Counted from the stretch's first letter, positions 7,901 to 13,216 are shown. The stretch is 13,216 nucleotides of DNA from Pseudomonadota bacterium (GCA_023402175.1 JAEXCN010000516.1:1-13216); one strand, 5' to 3'. Program-made: numbers and translations. Notes: a model not told the origin generated them from the sequence alone.

Positions 7901-7927
7901 GCTCGATTTCGAGTCTGCCGACGCCAT
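4907..7927 (-). CDS. DUF4175-type membrane protein with a long coiled-coil C-terminal region
   Basis: The protein is 1006 residues. Three hydrophobic segments at about 70-86, 94-114 and 183-203 anchor it in the membrane. A beta-rich part follows, with PPDYLHQEE near 238-246 and a run of predicted strands, resembling the extracytoplasmic part of the DUF4175/TIGR02302 family (PdY motif, then a PrGT-type strand). Beyond ~450 it is mostly helical. A Gly/Glu-rich linker near 665-700 precedes long Ala/Glu/Arg/Lys coiled-coil segments to about 960. The end, FRKRVIKGLG ... KRYAEGLLR, resembles the closing motif of related proteins. No catalytic motif is visible and the biochemical role is unknown. 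ATG 7927 lies 24 bp after the kinase stop but lacks a good ribosome site. A GTG at 7801 (residue 43), with GGAAGAAAG before it, is a reasonable alternative start. The 3' end overlaps the peptidase start by 4 bp. Confidence 0.8.
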   Translation of the reverse strand: MASADSKSSPGERQFTPRARKVSIAPPRWSRPPGAPLRKKAPVTSSHREALRALSDAWQYTVKGPRRRAVTAACVLVATIAMLVARGGTAEARIGGALLLLAVVTGAVIVRVLANRVFSDPARTIQHVAGRMEPEAAARAIRSLSLLDRDTTGGSSRELAELHVARSLAALPLDGVRRGAQRVAFVLGVIALGLAAINVAACAMNPWAVVEGADVLVARDGIAPVGMTWLSEPQIRARPPDYLHQEERRVSPYDDVALPRGTLLTVRGTPLHAGRRLLLTDGTAEVPFVDDGSGHVVARWPLAESVKLKVVARFGKVVIPEPDATPVESIPDEAPLVTLEGAPKQIRLATEEDASEIPIHYEATDDHGLREVHLVLRAGPREERRVLARLDGETKNDRGGYNLRASDAFIKKSHAPIEIRVEAKDNDPITGPKWGASDAITIVPPDVGEPESRRLAALVRVRDALVDALAWRLKTPLPAEPKDRKAMLEQDVKLAEEGSEMLESALSTSYAGIRVPSRLGAMLRGRMRKVKDAANNQLRSPSTTARANVVKATERIVLVVDAAIQGLGLRDTRDVARELAEVAEDLAAAAALAQKPAEKVRGEQRMDAAVLVLDGGGKAMRRLGALGRDIGEIVEMDLLRVARARSASDLTHATLAAQDLAARLRQPDPSFGARGGRPSHAGGESGGGRGAAGEEGDGETSDVEQAFNEAAKDLDKLAAEHAGHVGKVEQAIASGSTKEDLEALAEEAKKHAQKIREAVRPLPNVGGGSDSWTSKGAAAREHAEQMARAMEQGNAADAVQSGRNALGALDEAKRAASRERFGRFADPNAERTVDEARRQMEAEVKWAEEKLEELRRRAAQRAAPELREHGETEAKLGERARELAKKGRDQEALPPAALDALHDAEQAAQEAARALREGDADKGLKKQREAQQKLEMARDALGDGESERDSSSGDGDRMARDHTDIPKADAHKGPEEFRKRVIKGLGQPTGGKFKDAVKRYAEGLLR

Positions 7928-7951
7928 CGAACAGCTGAATTTACCCCACGC

Positions 7952-9661
7952 TCACTGCGGGGGCGAAGGGAACGGTCCGATCGTCGGCGGGGGCCAAGGC
8001 TGATCCGGCGGATAGAACGGCGGCCGCGGACCAGGGAACTGGAACGTGCCGAACGGCGTCACGATCGTCGTCTGCCCTGCGCCCGCATCTGCGGCAGGTT
8101 GGGGGCTCCCGCCGGCGTCTTGATGAGCTTGTCCACCGCCGCCCGCGTCCTTCTTCGGTGCCGGCGTCGGATTGGACTGCGGCTGAGGCGATGCCGGGAT
8201 CGACGTCGGCGGCGTCAGCGGCGTCACCGGCGTGATCGCCGTCGAGGGCGGCGCCGCGGTCGTTGGCGTCGTCGTGGTCGGCGGCGTGCTCGTCGCGAAC
8301 GTCGGAGGGACCGGCGAAGGCTGCTGCGTGCCGAGCACGTACGCGACGACGGCACCCGCGCCGAGGAGGAGCGCGATGATCGCGAGCGCGATCACGAGAC
8401 CGGACCCGCCCTTCTTCCTCGCGCGTGGCTCGTCGTAGTGCACCGGCGCAGCGACGTGCGGCCCATGATGCGGGTGGAGCGCGTGCGGCGGCGGCATCGG
8501 CATCGGCGCCATCGGGGGCGCACCGATCGTACCGCCTGCGCCATGGCCCATCGGCGCCGGGCCTCCGATGCCGGGGGACGGATTCGTGAGCGCAGCATCG
8601 ACCGGAGCGCCCATCACCGTTCCGGTGCCGATCTCCGGACGTGCTTCCGCCGTGTCGGCGAGCGCCGCCGGCACGACGATCGGCGCGGGCGCGATCGCTC
8701 CGCCGACGGCCGCCGTGAGCTTCGCCGTCGCCGGGCGTTTGCCGCTCACGATGTCCTCGAGCGCGAGCCGCATCTCGGTCGCGTTCGCGAAACGGAGCTC
8801 GGGACGCGGAGCCATCGCGCGGTGGACGAAGCCGGCGAGCTGCGGCTCGATGCCAGGCGCAGCCTGCACGAGCGGCGTGATCTCACCGCGCTCCACCTTG
8901 AGGATGAGGACGCGAGGATCGTCCGCCGTGGCCGGAGCCTCCCCAGACAGCATCTCGTAGAGCATCACGCCGACCGCGTAGAGATCCGCGCGCACGTCGA
9001 CCTTGTCGGCCGAATATGCCTGCTCCGGCGCCATGTACTCGGGCGTGCCCATCAGCATGCCCGCAACGGTGAGGTTCTTCGTCTGCCCCGTCTGCGCGGT
9101 CTTGAGCTTCGCGATGCCGAAGTCGATGAGCTTCAGCACGGGCTTGCCGCCCTGGAACGTGACGAAGACGTTGTCCGGCTTCAGATCGCGGTGGATGACG
9201 CCGAGCGCGTGCGCCGCCTCGAGCGCCTGGAGGATCTGCGAGGTGTACTCGCACGCAGTGCCGACCGCGAGCCGCCGCTGTCGCTTCACGACGCTCGACA
9301 GCGGCTCGCCCTGCAGAAGCTCCATGACCAGGTACGCCACGCCGTCGGGCGTGCGATCGACGTCGGTCACCTGCACGACGTGCGCGCTGCGGATCTGCGC
9401 CGAGACGCGCGCCTCCTGGAGGAAGCGCTCGGCGATGCCCGCGCGGCGCGCGAGATCGGTGTGGAGAACCTTGATCGCGACGTGCGTCCCGAGGTTCAGG
9501 TGCTCGGCTTCGTAGACGGAGCCCATGCCTCCGTCTCCGAGCAACCGGAGAAGCTTGTACTTCCCGCTGATGACCTGCCCGACCTCGACCACGCTCCGGC
9601 TTTTATCATAGTCGGCCCCGGAGCCACGGACGGAGCGTTCGGCAGAGTAAGGCACGCCCAT
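7952..9661 (-). CDS. Transmembrane serine/threonine protein kinase, PknB type
   Basis: All Hanks-type kinase motifs are present: the glycine loop GDGGMGSVY (42-50), VAIK with Lys64, HRDLKPDN (157-164) with catalytic Asp159, DFG (180-182) and GTPEYMAPEQ (205-214). Arg before the catalytic Asp marks an RD kinase, usually activated by activation-loop phosphorylation. The catalytic domain spans about 30-305. A low-complexity Pro/Gly/Ala/His region then leads to basic RARKK and one TM helix (421-443). The outside part (~445-569) is Thr/Pro-rich, then Asp/Ala/Gly-rich, then Pro-aromatic; it has no PASTA repeats or known sensor fold. The length given assumes ATG 9661 (569 residues). A GTG at 9592 would start just before the kinase domain and cannot be excluded, as neither has a strong ribosome site. 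It heads the likely operon with the DUF4175-type and peptidase genes, so those products or their regulators are candidate targets. Confidence 0.93.
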   Translation of the reverse strand: MGVPYSAERSVRGSGADYDKSRSVVEVGQVISGKYKLLRLLGDGGMGSVYEAEHLNLGTHVAIKVLHTDLARRAGIAERFLQEARVSAQIRSAHVVQVTDVDRTPDGVAYLVMELLQGEPLSSVVKRQRRLAVGTACEYTSQILQALEAAHALGVIHRDLKPDNVFVTFQGGKPVLKLIDFGIAKLKTAQTGQTKNLTVAGMLMGTPEYMAPEQAYSADKVDVRADLYAVGVMLYEMLSGEAPATADDPRVLILKVERGEITPLVQAAPGIEPQLAGFVHRAMAPRPELRFANATEMRLALEDIVSGKRPATAKLTAAVGGAIAPAPIVVPAALADTAEARPEIGTGTVMGAPVDAALTNPSPGIGGPAPMGHGAGGTIGAPPMAPMPMPPPHALHPHHGPHVAAPVHYDEPRARKKGGSGLVIALAIIALLLGAGAVVAYVLGTQQPSPVPPTFATSTPPTTTTPTTAAPPSTAITPVTPLTPPTSIPASPQPQSNPTPAPKKDAGGGGQAHQDAGGSPQPAADAGAGQTTIVTPFGTFQFPGPRPPFYPPDQPWPPPTIGPFPSPPQ

Positions 9662-9734
9662 GCTCGGTCTGACGCGCGGGCCCGCCGATTGTTCTCGACC
9701 GTAGTGTGTAAAGAAACCTCTCGAGCCCCATTTC

Positions 9735-9749
9735 GTTGCAGAGCGCAAC
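9735..9749. promoter_or_regulatory. Short dyad upstream of the kinase gene
   Basis: GTTGC, five bases, GCAAC form a small symmetric site about 75-90 bases before the kinase ATG. It could be a regulator half-site pair. I could not find a convincing -35/-10 pair or a -24/-12 element nearby. Five-base arms occur often by chance, so this is weak. Confidence 0.22.
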
Positions 9750-9783
9750 TGGGCCGCACCACGTCGTTCACGATCGAGCGATG

Positions 9784-9798
9784 AGGTCGAGTCGACCT
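9784..9798 (-). terminator. Palindrome directly after the PH-like protein stop
   Basis: AGGTCGAGTCGACCT is a perfect 7+1+7 dyad lying one base after the stop codon of the PH-like gene. No T-run follows on the minus strand. It may be a 3'-end hairpin or a binding site for the kinase region. It is the only strong secondary structure in this gap. Confidence 0.3.
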
Positions 9799-9799
9799 G

Positions 9800-10906
9800 T
9801 CACGCTGCTTGGGCTTCGATTCGGCTCACGTGCAGGACGGCTGTTGCCGTGTCGGCGTCTTCGACGGCCGAAAACATGGGGACGAGGGCGGTCTCGTCGG
9901 CGCCGCCGAATGCGCCGCTCGGGGAGAAGGCGCGCGCGTGCGGGCCGTCGAGCACGAGGTACACGTCCCGCCACGCGCTGCCTTCGCGCCACGGCGCGGT
10001 GATCACGTAGGCGATGCGCTGGCGGTCGAGGTGGAGCTCTTCGGTGCCGCGACGGATGAGCACGCGGCGATCGGTGACGAAGTAACGTGTCTCGCGCGCG
10101 AGTCGCCACGGCTTCAGGACTGCGGAGTACGCGACGAAGCACGCGACGCCCGCGAGGAGGAGCACGACGAGCGCGACGCCGCCGATGAACACGGCCGCGG
10201 TTGCTGGCGGCAGCGCGTGCGCGCGGAGCACGCGCGTGACGGGTGGCCCGAGACGTACGAAGACGTGCACAGCCGCGAGCGCCAAGAGCGCGCCTCCGAC
10301 GGTCGTCGCGATCCGGCGAGGCGTCCAGCGCGATGCCCACGGCTTTGCGGTCCACAGCACGCGTTCGCCGTCATCGAGCCGCTGTGCCAGCGGGCGATTG
10401 CCATCACCGAGCGGCGCGCTCGGCGTGAGGCCGCGGACGATCGCCCAGAGCCGGTCGGGCGCCTCGACGTTCGAGAGCGTCAGGCTGAGCGTGCGCTTCA
10501 GCGCGCCGGTCGGGACCGCTCGCTCGAGCACGAGATCGCCGACGCCGGGCACGCTGGCGTTCCAGCGGATGATCGCGTAGCTGATCGCGTCGCGCTCGAT
10601 CGTCCGGCGGAGCCGCCCGCGCTGCCAGATCACGTGCTTCTCCGTGACGAAGTACCGCGCCGAAGACCGAAACCAGAGCGGCAGCCGCCATGCCGCGAGC
10701 GCGAGCGAGGCCGACCACGCCGAGAACGTGAGGAGCGTTCCGACCGACTGGCGAAGGCTCGTCGCGATCACGATCGCGAACGCGAGCGCGACGACGGACA
10801 TCGTCGTTGCCACGACTGCGGCGAGCTTGAACGCCCCGGGCACGGAGACGACCTTCGGGCCGCCGCTCCAGACGATGTTTTCTCCGTACAGCGAGTCGCG
10901 CGCCAT
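9800..10906 (-). CDS. Membrane protein with duplicated two-TM plus bacterial PH-like domain
   Basis: The 368-residue protein consists of two similar halves. Each starts with a short 'E-x-hydrophobic-W' motif (GENIVWSGGP at 8-17; GERVLWTAKP at 180-189). Each then has two hydrophobic helices (about 27-49 and 56-74; 199-217 and 237-260). Each then has a strand-rich segment opening with RYFVTEKHVIWQRG (84-97) or RYFVTDRRVLIRRG (274-287). The YFVT(D/E)(K/R)-hydrophobic pattern is typical of bacterial PH-like (DUF304/bPH2) domains at the inner face of the membrane. No enzyme motif is seen and the function is unknown; a scaffold or lipid-proximal role is only inference from the family. ATG 10906 has AAGG just before it. 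The longer frame to 10954 adds residues with no family resemblance. The gene stands alone: a 242-bp gap precedes it and 138 bp follow before the kinase. Confidence 0.78.
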   Translation of the reverse strand: MARDSLYGENIVWSGGPKVVSVPGAFKLAAVVATTMSVVALAFAIVIATSLRQSVGTLLTFSAWSASLALAAWRLPLWFRSSARYFVTEKHVIWQRGRLRRTIERDAISYAIIRWNASVPGVGDLVLERAVPTGALKRTLSLTLSNVEAPDRLWAIVRGLTPSAPLGDGNRPLAQRLDDGERVLWTAKPWASRWTPRRIATTVGGALLALAAVHVFVRLGPPVTRVLRAHALPPATAAVFIGGVALVVLLLAGVACFVAYSAVLKPWRLARETRYFVTDRRVLIRRGTEELHLDRQRIAYVITAPWREGSAWRDVYLVLDGPHARAFSPSGAFGGADETALVPMFSAVEDADTATAVLHVSRIEAQAA

Positions 10907-10959
10907 GGCCTTGCTCGTCAGACGACCGGAGTGCGCTCCTCTTGGCACTCCCATTTCCT

Positions 10960-10969
10960 TTTCCGGAAA
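10960..10969. promoter_or_regulatory. TTTCCGGAAA palindrome at the expected start site of the PH-like gene
   Basis: This is a perfect 10-bp palindrome with AT-rich flanks. It lies 4-13 bases downstream of the sigma54-like -12 element, where transcription of the PH-like gene would begin. It could be an operator or simply an AT-rich melting region. A 10-bp palindrome alone is modest evidence. Confidence 0.25.
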
Positions 10970-10972
10970 CGG

Positions 10973-10988
10973 AGCAAGAACAACGCCA
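10973..10988 (-). promoter_or_regulatory. Sigma54-like -24/-12 promoter for the PH-like gene
   Basis: On the minus strand the site reads TGGCGTTGTTCTTGCT. It keeps the invariant GG and GC exactly ten bases apart, with TGGC and TTGCT matching the sigma54 consensus; two positions of the -24 box (A and C) differ. It lies about 65-80 bases upstream of ATG 10906, leaving a leader of some 55 bases. Sigma54 promoters are common in myxobacteria. An activator-binding site was not identified. Confidence 0.38.
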
Positions 10989-11067
10989 CCTTAGGACAGC
11001 TTGGGCCCGATGTTTCGCTCTGTCCATCCCCGCGAACGACTCGGCGCGGAAGCTTACCTCGCCGCTT

Positions 11068-11111
11068 GTCTCGCACCCGTCTCGCACCCGCCTTCCACCC
11101 GCCTTCGCCGC
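11068..11111 (+). repeat. Four-unit 11-bp tandem repeat between ddl and the PH-like gene
   Basis: GTCTCGCACCC occurs twice in a row (11068-11078, 11079-11089). The degenerate units GCCTTCCACCC and GCCTTCGCCGC follow. The period is 11 bp, close to one helical turn. The array lies in a non-coding gap downstream of ddl and upstream of the sigma54-like site. It could be replication slippage or face-of-helix protein sites; nothing in the sequence decides between them. Confidence 0.55.
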
Positions 11112-11120
11112 CTGCGAAGA

Positions 11121-11140
11121 ACCGGCGCGACGCGCCCGGT
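11121..11140 (-). terminator. GC-rich hairpin after ddl
   Basis: ACCGGCG and CGCCCGGT pair with one bulged base, giving a very GC-rich stem that begins nine bases after the ddl stop codon. On the minus strand it is followed by TTCTTCGC, a weak pyrimidine stretch. It is a plausible intrinsic terminator for the deaminase-ddl unit, though the U-tract is poor. Confidence 0.38.
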
Positions 11141-11148
11141 GTGTCGGC

Positions 11149-12168
11149 CTATTTCGGGAGCGGGAGCGGCGCGTTCCGCCGCGTCGATCCGCGCGCGAAA
11201 GCGGCCTGAACGAAGCCATTGCAGAGCTCTGGCATCGGGATCCCGGCGACGGCGGCCGCCTCGGGATAGAGGCTCGTGTCGGTGAAGCCCGGGAGCGTGT
11301 TGACCTCCAGCAACATTGGCACCGTCGGCTCGCCTGCCACGCTCGTCTCGGGAACGACGAAATCGACACGCGAGAGATCGCGGCAGCCGAGCGCACGGTG
11401 CGCAGCGACGGCGATCTCCTGGACGCGCAGGGTGAGCGCGTCGCCGAGCGGCGCGGGGCAGAGGTGCTCGCTGCGGCCCGGGGCGTAACGCGCCTGATAC
11501 GTGTAGAACGCATCTTTGGGGGCGCGGATCTCCGTCGGCGGAAGCCATGCGGGCTCCCGGAGATCGAGGACGCCGCACGTCACCTCTCGTCCGGGCGCGA
11601 AGACCTCGACGAGGACGGTGTCGTCGACCTCCCATGCCGCCTCGATCGCCTCCGCGATCTCGCGCGCCGAAGCGCCGCTCGACAGGCGCGCGACGCCGAT
11701 CGCCGAGCCGTTCGAGCACGGCTTGACGACGACCTTGTCGCCGAGCTCGCGGATCGCGCGTTCGGCCTCGTCCGCCGCGCTCTTCGTCCCGCGACGTGCG
11801 GAGATCGAGCGCGCGATCGGGAGGCCTGCATCGGCGAAGAGGATCTTCGCTGTCCGCTTGTTCATCGCGAGGGCGCTCGCGAGCACGCCCGATCCGACGT
11901 ACGGAAGATCGAGCACCTCGAGCAGTCCCTGGAGCGAGCCGTCCTCTCCGACGGCGCCGTGCGTGACGGGAAAGACGACGTCGAAGCCGCCCGTGCGGAG
12001 CGAATCGGCGAGGTACGCGTCGAGCTCGAAGCGGACGACGCGATGTCCGGCCTGCTCGAGCGCGCGAGCGACGCTTGCGGCCGAGGCGCGGCTGACCTCC
12101 GCCTCGGACGTGGGCCCGCCCTGGACGACGGCGACCGACAGGCGGCGTTCGCTCGGCGCGTTGCTCAT
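11149..12168 (-). CDS. ddl: D-alanine--D-alanine ligase
   Basis: This ATP-grasp enzyme joins two D-alanines in the cytoplasm for the peptidoglycan precursor. The protein has 339 residues, somewhat over the usual ~300-370 midpoint. Visible signatures are GGPTSEAEVS (17-26) with the conserved Glu22, VTHGAVGEDGSLQG (68-81), VVVKPCSNGSAIGV (146-159), FYTYQARY (221-228) and the metal/product motif LLEVNTLPGFT (286-296). Tyr228 occupies the omega-loop position that in characterised ligases goes with D-Ala rather than D-lactate as second substrate. Two departures are seen: the ATP-loop reads GSA instead of the common GSS, and the loop has Arg where Lys usually precedes the Tyr. ATG 12168 is chosen because GGAG precedes it by five bases and it overlaps the deaminase stop (ATGA). 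The frame is open to 12330 only inside the deaminase. The residues after about 325 look like an unconserved tail. Confidence 0.95.
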   Translation of the reverse strand: MSNAPSERRLSVAVVQGGPTSEAEVSRASAASVARALEQAGHRVVRFELDAYLADSLRTGGFDVVFPVTHGAVGEDGSLQGLLEVLDLPYVGSGVLASALAMNKRTAKILFADAGLPIARSISARRGTKSAADEAERAIRELGDKVVVKPCSNGSAIGVARLSSGASAREIAEAIEAAWEVDDTVLVEVFAPGREVTCGVLDLREPAWLPPTEIRAPKDAFYTYQARYAPGRSEHLCPAPLGDALTLRVQEIAVAAHRALGCRDLSRVDFVVPETSVAGEPTVPMLLEVNTLPGFTDTSLYPEAAAVAGIPMPELCNGFVQAAFARGSTRRNAPLPLPK

Positions 12169-12626
12169 GCGGGCTCCACGGGGGCCTTCGTCGCTCCGTG
12201 CTTCGAGAAGTCGACGAGCTCGATCCCGAGCTGCTGCGAGAACTCGAAGATCTTGTTGTCGCGGTAGAACTCTCCGAAGACGATCCGGCTGATCCCGGCG
12301 TTCGCGATGAGCCGGAAGCATCCCCAGCAAGGCGAGGCGGTGACGTAGATCGACGCGCCCTCGATCCGGACGCCGTTGCGCGCGGCCTGGACGATCGCGT
12401 TCGCCTCCGCGTGCACGGTCCGCACGCAGTGGCCGTCTTCCATCAGATGACCTTGCTCGTCGCAGTGGTGCAGGCCGCGGATCGACCCGTTGTACCCGGT
12501 GGCGAGGATCGAGCGGTCCCGCACGACGACGGCGCCGACGAACTTGCGGTCACACGTCGATCGGGTCGCGACCTCCCGAGCGATGTTCATGAAGTATTCG
12601 TCCCAAGAAGCACGCTGTCTCGCCAT
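12165..12626 (-). CDS. dCMP/cytidine-type deaminase (ComEB-like)
   Basis: This is a zinc-dependent deaminase, most like deoxycytidylate deaminases that turn dCMP into dUMP for dTTP synthesis. The 153-residue protein has HAEANAI (72-78) with zinc ligand His72 and proton shuttle Glu74, and PCWGC (99-103) with ligands Cys100 and Cys103. GYNGSIRGLHHCDEQGH (44-60) and DGHCVRTVHAE (64-74) match the family's substrate loop and its extra Cys/His cluster, which may bind a second zinc. Length is normal for the short bacterial form. ATG 12626 gives the usual N-terminus (WDEYFMNIAREVATRSTC). No ribosome site is seen before it, so a very short or absent leader is possible. The stop overlaps ddl by 4 bp. 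The pairing of nucleotide and wall-precursor enzymes is probably co-expression of growth genes. Cytidine or guanine deaminase activity is less likely given the motifs. Confidence 0.93.
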   Translation of the reverse strand: MARQRASWDEYFMNIAREVATRSTCDRKFVGAVVVRDRSILATGYNGSIRGLHHCDEQGHLMEDGHCVRTVHAEANAIVQAARNGVRIEGASIYVTASPCWGCFRLIANAGISRIVFGEFYRDNKIFEFSQQLGIELVDFSKHGATKAPVEPA

Positions 12627-12683
12627 GGCCGGGGATTCTCGGCGCTCGGCGGCCGGGAGCGCAACGGGTCGTCGGGCGCGCCG

Positions 12684-12707
12684 TCTCGATTTCTCGATTT
12701 CTTGTTT
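12684..12707 (+). repeat. 8-bp tandem repeat in the divergent intergenic region
   Basis: TCTCGATT is repeated twice without a gap (12684-12699), followed by a degenerate third unit TCTTGTTT (12700-12707). The stretch is pyrimidine-rich and much less GC-rich than its flanks. It lies between the divergently transcribed deaminase and TPR genes, so it may act in transcription of either one. No regulator is identified. Confidence 0.4.
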
Positions 12708-12732
12708 CTTCGCGCCCCGCCTTTCCTGAAGC

Positions 12733-12738
12733 TATTCT
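12733..12738 (+). promoter_or_regulatory. -10-like element for leaderless expression of the TPR gene
   Basis: TATTCT ends six bases before ATG 12745, placing a normal transcription start at or within a base or two of the start codon. No Shine-Dalgarno sequence is present. This is the layout of leaderless genes. A matching -35 hexamer at 16-18 bases was not found, so confidence is limited. Confidence 0.33.
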
Positions 12739-12744
12739 CGGGTC

Positions 12745-13216
12745 ATGCGCAAGCTGCGCCGCGTGATCCTCTGCGTGCTGCTCGGCCTCACCTGTGCCGA
12801 CCCGGCGCTCGCGCAGCCGAAGGGCAGCAAGGCCGACAAGGCGCGCGTCGAGACGCCCGCCGACGTCGAGACGGCCGAGCAGCTCTACGCGAAGCTCGAC
12901 TACGACAAGGCGAACGAGGTCGCCGAGCGCGTCGTCAAGCAGAAGAACCTCTCGCACGATCAGCTCGTGCGCGCCTACCGCGTCCTCGCGGTGACGTACG
13001 CGATCCTCGACAAGGAGGAGCAGGCGCGCGACGCGTTCCTGCACCTGCTCGTGTTCGACCCGGACTACACCGTCGACTCGAACCTCGGTCCGAAGGTGTC
13101 GTCGCCGTTCGTCGAAGCGCGCGGTCAGTTCCGCTCGCTTCCGGCGAAGCCCGGGATGGAGGTCGTCGCGAACGTCCGGTCCGATGGCGGTCAGCTCCGC
13201 GTCACGACGCGCGATC
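12745..13216 (+). CDS. Secreted TPR-like protein, N-terminal part
   Basis: The frame is open from ATG 12745 to the window edge (157 codons) and continues beyond it. The protein begins with a signal peptide: basic MRKLRR, hydrophobic VILCVLLGLTC and a likely cleavage after ADPALA (about residue 23). Residues ~38-115 look like helical TPR-type repeats (ETAEQLYAKLDYDKANEVAE; RAYRVLAVTYAILDKEEQAR; AFLHLLVFDPDYTVD), with an end resembling TPR caps in secreted myxobacterial proteins. The residues after ~140 turn strand-like, suggesting a following beta domain outside the window. Third-position GC and lysine/alanine-rich composition fit a real gene; the minus-strand frame opposite is a shadow. The function is unknown: a scaffold or envelope protein by analogy. 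It is the only plus-strand gene, divergent from the deaminase with 118 bp between the two starts. Confidence 0.8.
   Translation, partial: MRKLRRVILCVLLGLTCADPALAQPKGSKADKARVETPADVETAEQLYAKLDYDKANEVAERVVKQKNLSHDQLVRAYRVLAVTYAILDKEEQARDAFLHLLVFDPDYTVDSNLGPKVSSPFVEARGQFRSLPAKPGMEVVANVRSDGGQLRVTTRD

Noticed and set aside
8160..8300. Repeated GGCGTC-like units in the kinase gene
   Set aside because: They encode the Thr/Pro-rich extracytoplasmic stretch and reflect codon use for that composition; no fixed period or exact tandem unit is present.
9600..9612. TATGAT on the minus strand as a -10 element for the kinase
   Set aside because: No -35 hexamer is found 16-18 bases upstream, and it would fall inside the coding sequence if ATG 9661 is the start. 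It matters only if GTG 9592 is used.
9740..9765. TGG...TTGC on the minus strand as a sigma54 promoter for the kinase
   Set aside because: The GG and GC dinucleotides are two bases too far apart for the strict ten-base spacing.
6458..9784. An 1108-codon plus-strand open frame
   Set aside because: It is Arg/Asp/His-rich low-complexity translation antisense to the DUF4175-type gene and the kinase, whose motifs are unambiguous. No domain is visible in it.
12634..12741. ATTCTCGG at 12635-12642 and 12734-12741 as a pair of binding sites
   Set aside because: An 8-base direct repeat about 100 bases apart is weak; each copy is explained at least as well by the -10-like sequences near the two divergent starts.
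12550..13044. Minus-strand frame of 164 codons over the right end
   Set aside because: The plus strand here encodes a signal peptide and TPR-like helices. The minus frame has no family resemblance and overlaps the deaminase start and divergent promoter region.

Overview
The window is very GC-rich, with G or C at most third codon positions. It reads as chromosomal DNA of a large-genome member of the Myxococcota (order Polyangiales or a relative). This placement is inferred from style: a membrane-anchored PknB-type kinase with a Pro/Thr-rich tail, long disordered Pro/Ser-rich extensions, secreted TPR proteins, and hypothetical envelope genes beside housekeeping genes. No rRNA, tRNA, CRISPR array, transposase or phage gene is visible, and no gene-free stretch exceeds 300 bases.

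Eight protein genes are supported. Seven lie on the minus strand and fall into four likely transcription units, listed in transcription order. (1) 12626-11149: a dCMP/cytidine deaminase overlapping ddl (D-Ala-D-Ala ligase) by ATGA. (2) 10906-9800: a membrane protein made of two copies of a 'two TM helices plus bacterial PH-like' unit, behind a sigma54-like promoter. (3) 9661-3270: a transmembrane Ser/Thr kinase, a 1006-residue DUF4175-type membrane/coiled-coil protein 24 bp later, and a secreted HExxH peptidase overlapping it by ATGA. (4) 3083-67: psd (phosphatidylserine decarboxylase) overlapping by ATGA a methyltransferase with an unusually long disordered N-terminus. On the plus strand, a secreted TPR-type protein begins at 12745 and runs off the right edge.

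Unit 3 is the most suggestive set. A kinase that could sense the envelope, a large membrane protein of unknown role and an exported metallopeptidase are placed for joint expression, although their joint function is not known. Unit 4 joins synthesis of phosphatidylethanolamine to a methyltransferase, which raises (but does not prove) that the methyltransferase acts on the lipid or is tied to membrane state. Unit 4 also has the clearest regulatory region: a sigma70-like promoter, a perfect 15-bp palindrome at the expected transcription start, and a 12-codon leader ORF whose stop overlaps the psd start, which has no Shine-Dalgarno sequence of its own.

The oddest DNA is at 4773-4900. There a lower-GC imperfect inverted repeat built of GGGAACAGG-like units sits inside the 5' end of the peptidase gene and is translated as the long basic leader of its signal peptide. 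I see no clear-cut new defence or mobile system. The items most worth following are this in-frame repeat, the psd leader region, the kinase/DUF4175/peptidase operon and the duplicated PH-like membrane protein.
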